Shown piece by piece: positions 62,762-64,000 of a stretch of 64,000 bases of DNA. Source of the stretch: Cupriavidus respiraculi (GTDB lineage Bacteria; Pseudomonadota; Gammaproteobacteria; Burkholderiales; Burkholderiaceae). The DNA is taken from assembly GCF_914271545.1 (NCBI RefSeq), contig NZ_CAJZAH010000006.1, forward strand, positions 157,134 through 221,133, read 5' to 3'. The stretch's first letter is position 1, and each line of letters opens with the position of its first letter. Made by a program: the position numbers and the translations under genes. The notes beneath the pieces are model-generated. The model worked only from the letters and a program-made list of their open reading frames with translations. It ran no database searches and was not told where the DNA came from.

Positions 62762-64000
62762 ATGAGTTATCAAGTTCTAGCGCGCAAATGGCGCCCCAGG
62801 GATTTCACCACGCTGGTCGGCCAGGAGCACGTGGTCCGCGCCCTCACGCACGCGCTGGAACAGCAGCGGCTCCATCACGCCTATCTGTTTACCGGCACCC
62901 GCGGCGTCGGCAAGACGACCCTGTCGCGGATTCTCGCCAAGGCGCTGAACTGCACCGGCCCTGACGGCAACGGCGACATCACCGCCCAGCCCTGCGGCGT
63001 GTGCCGCGCCTGCACCGAGATCGACGCGGGCCGCTTCGTCGACTATATCGAGATGGACGCCGCCTCCAACCGCGGCGTGGACGAGATGGCGCAGCTGCTG
63101 GACAAGGCGGTGTATGCGCCGGCCAGCGGCCGCTTCAAGGTCTACATGATCGACGAAGTCCATATGCTGACCAACCACGCCTTCAACGCCATGTTGAAGA
63201 CGCTGGAGGAGCCACCCGGACACGTCAAGTTCATCCTCGCCACCACCGATCCGCAGAAGATTCCCGTCACGGTGCTGTCGCGCTGCCTGCAGTTCAATCT
63301 GAAGCAGATGCCCCCGGGCCATATCGTCGGCCATCTCGAACGCATCCTGGGCGAGGAGGGCATCGGCCACGACGGCAATGCGCTGCGCCTGCTCGCACAG
63401 GCCGCGCACGGTTCAATGCGCGATGCGCTGTCGCTGACGGACCAGGCCATCGCCTACAGCGCGGGCCAGGTCTCGGAGGAGGCGGTGCGCGGCATGCTGG
63501 GCGCCATCGACCAGAGCTTCCTGATCCAGCTGCTGGACGCGCTGCTGGCCGAGGACGGGGCCGCGATGCTGGCCGTGGCCGACGGCATGGCCGATCGCAG
63601 CCTGTCGTTCGCCGGCGCGCTGCAGGACTTGGGTTCGCTGCTGCACAAGATCGCGCTGGCGCAGGCCGTGCCGAGCGCGGTGCAGGACGAATGGCCCGAA
63701 GCGGGCGACGTGCGCCGGCTGGCCGCCGCCTTCGATGCGCAGGAAGTGCAGCTGTTCTACCAGATCGCCAATCTCGGCCGCAACGAACTGGCCCTGGCAC
63801 CGGACGAATACGCCGGCTTCACCATGACGCTGCTGCGGATGCTGGCCTTCCGGCCGTCGGGCGATCCGGCGCCGGCGGCTGGTGCGGGCGGCAGCGGCGG
63901 GGCCGGGGCGCAGGCACCGCGCGCCCGTCCCGCCGGCGCGGCACCGGCGGCCGCCGTCCGCGAGGTTGCCGCGGCGGCACCCGTGGCCGCACGCGCGCCC
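62762..64000 (+). CDS. dnaX: DNA polymerase III subunits tau/gamma, N-terminal part
   Basis: The frame runs open to the window end (413 codons). It is the AAA+ clamp-loader motor. Walker A FTGTRGVGKTTLSRILAK, four zinc Cys (LNCTGPDG ... QPCGVCRACTEID), Walker B VYMIDEVHML, and the sensor SRC in VTVLSRCLQFNL are present. After about residue 365 an Ala/Gly/Pro-rich linker begins (GDPAPAAGAGGSGGAGAQ), as expected before the tau-specific domain. ATG 62762 gives MSYQVLARKWRP; no Shine-Dalgarno sequence precedes it. Confidence 0.96.
   Translation, partial: MSYQVLARKWRPRDFTTLVGQEHVVRALTHALEQQRLHHAYLFTGTRGVGKTTLSRILAKALNCTGPDGNGDITAQPCGVCRACTEIDAGRFVDYIEMDAASNRGVDEMAQLLDKAVYAPASGRFKVYMIDEVHMLTNHAFNAMLKTLEEPPGHVKFILATTDPQKIPVTVLSRCLQFNLKQMPPGHIVGHLERILGEEGIGHDGNALRLLAQAAHGSMRDALSLTDQAIAYSAGQVSEEAVRGMLGAIDQSFLIQLLDALLAEDGAAMLAVADGMADRSLSFAGALQDLGSLLHKIALAQAVPSAVQDEWPEAGDVRRLAAAFDAQEVQLFYQIANLGRNELALAPDEYAGFTMTLLRMLAFRPSGDPAPAAGAGGSGGAGAQAPRARPAGAAPAAAVREVAAAAPVAARAP

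Noticed and set aside
62762-64000. Programmed frameshift site in dnaX for making gamma
   Set aside because: No A-rich slippery run is visible in the part shown, and the relevant region lies at or beyond the window end.

Overview
The window is high-GC DNA from a Burkholderiaceae chromosome. Gene order (carA-lysE-carB-greA, yhbY/rlmE-ftsH-folP-glmM, pstSCAB-phoUBR-ppk-ppx) and protein wording point to Cupriavidus or a close Ralstonia relative. This is recognition from memory, not a database result. Nearly everything is core chromosome. I see no insertion sequence, prophage, integron or CRISPR array.

Layout. (1) 1-6949: the end of an aerobic CoA-dependent aromatic degradation operon. It encodes a flavin monooxygenase/Old Yellow Enzyme fusion (cut by the window edge), an SDR, an enoyl-CoA hydratase, an acyl-CoA dehydrogenase, a benzoate/2-aminobenzoate-CoA ligase, a hotdog thioesterase and a RidA-like protein. 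Start and stop codons overlap at several junctions. The set matches the 2-aminobenzoyl-CoA (abm) type of pathway. (2) 7019-13747: carA and carB with a LysE-type exporter gene between them, then greA and a DUF4149 membrane protein. (3) 13805-19746: yhbY, rlmE, ftsH, folP, glmM. (4) 19812-32249: a phosphate block with pstSCAB, phoU, phoB, phoR, ppk, ppx, an OlsB-like acyltransferase and sixA. PhoB-box-like repeats lie before pstS, between ppk and ppx, and, most strikingly, before the acyltransferase gene. (5) 32497-35172: a second-type infA with a TTG start, a host-attachment-family protein behind a near-consensus sigma-54 promoter, tRNA-Pro, tRNA-Arg and fabI. (6) 35391-42258: the peptide importer yejABEF followed by an NlpC/P60 peptidase with its own promoter. 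(7) 42270-45478: a patatin-like lipoprotein, gltX and a tRNA-Ala/Glu/Asp operon. (8) 45569-52224: a MATE exporter, a GT39-like membrane protein, L31 type B, mtfA, rho and trxA, all on the minus strand. (9) 52720-64000: a small unknown gene, addB, addA, 4.5S RNA (minus strand), the class II ribonucleotide reductase nrdJ and the start of dnaX.

How parts work together. PstSCAB/PhoU/PhoBR import and sense phosphate, Ppk/Ppx make and degrade polyphosphate, and the OlsB-like protein probably makes phosphorus-free ornithine lipid. The putative Pho boxes tie these into one regulon. YejABEF and the NlpC/P60 enzyme may link peptide (possibly muropeptide) uptake to wall turnover. AddAB, NrdJ and DnaX serve DNA repair and replication.

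I found no clearly undescribed system. The most useful observations are regulatory: the four-half-site Pho array at 31699-31737, the sigma-54 promoter at 33236-33251, the terminator inside the gltX leader, a probably leaderless dnaX, the infA start-codon arrangement, and two long palindromes by rho and by the MATE gene.
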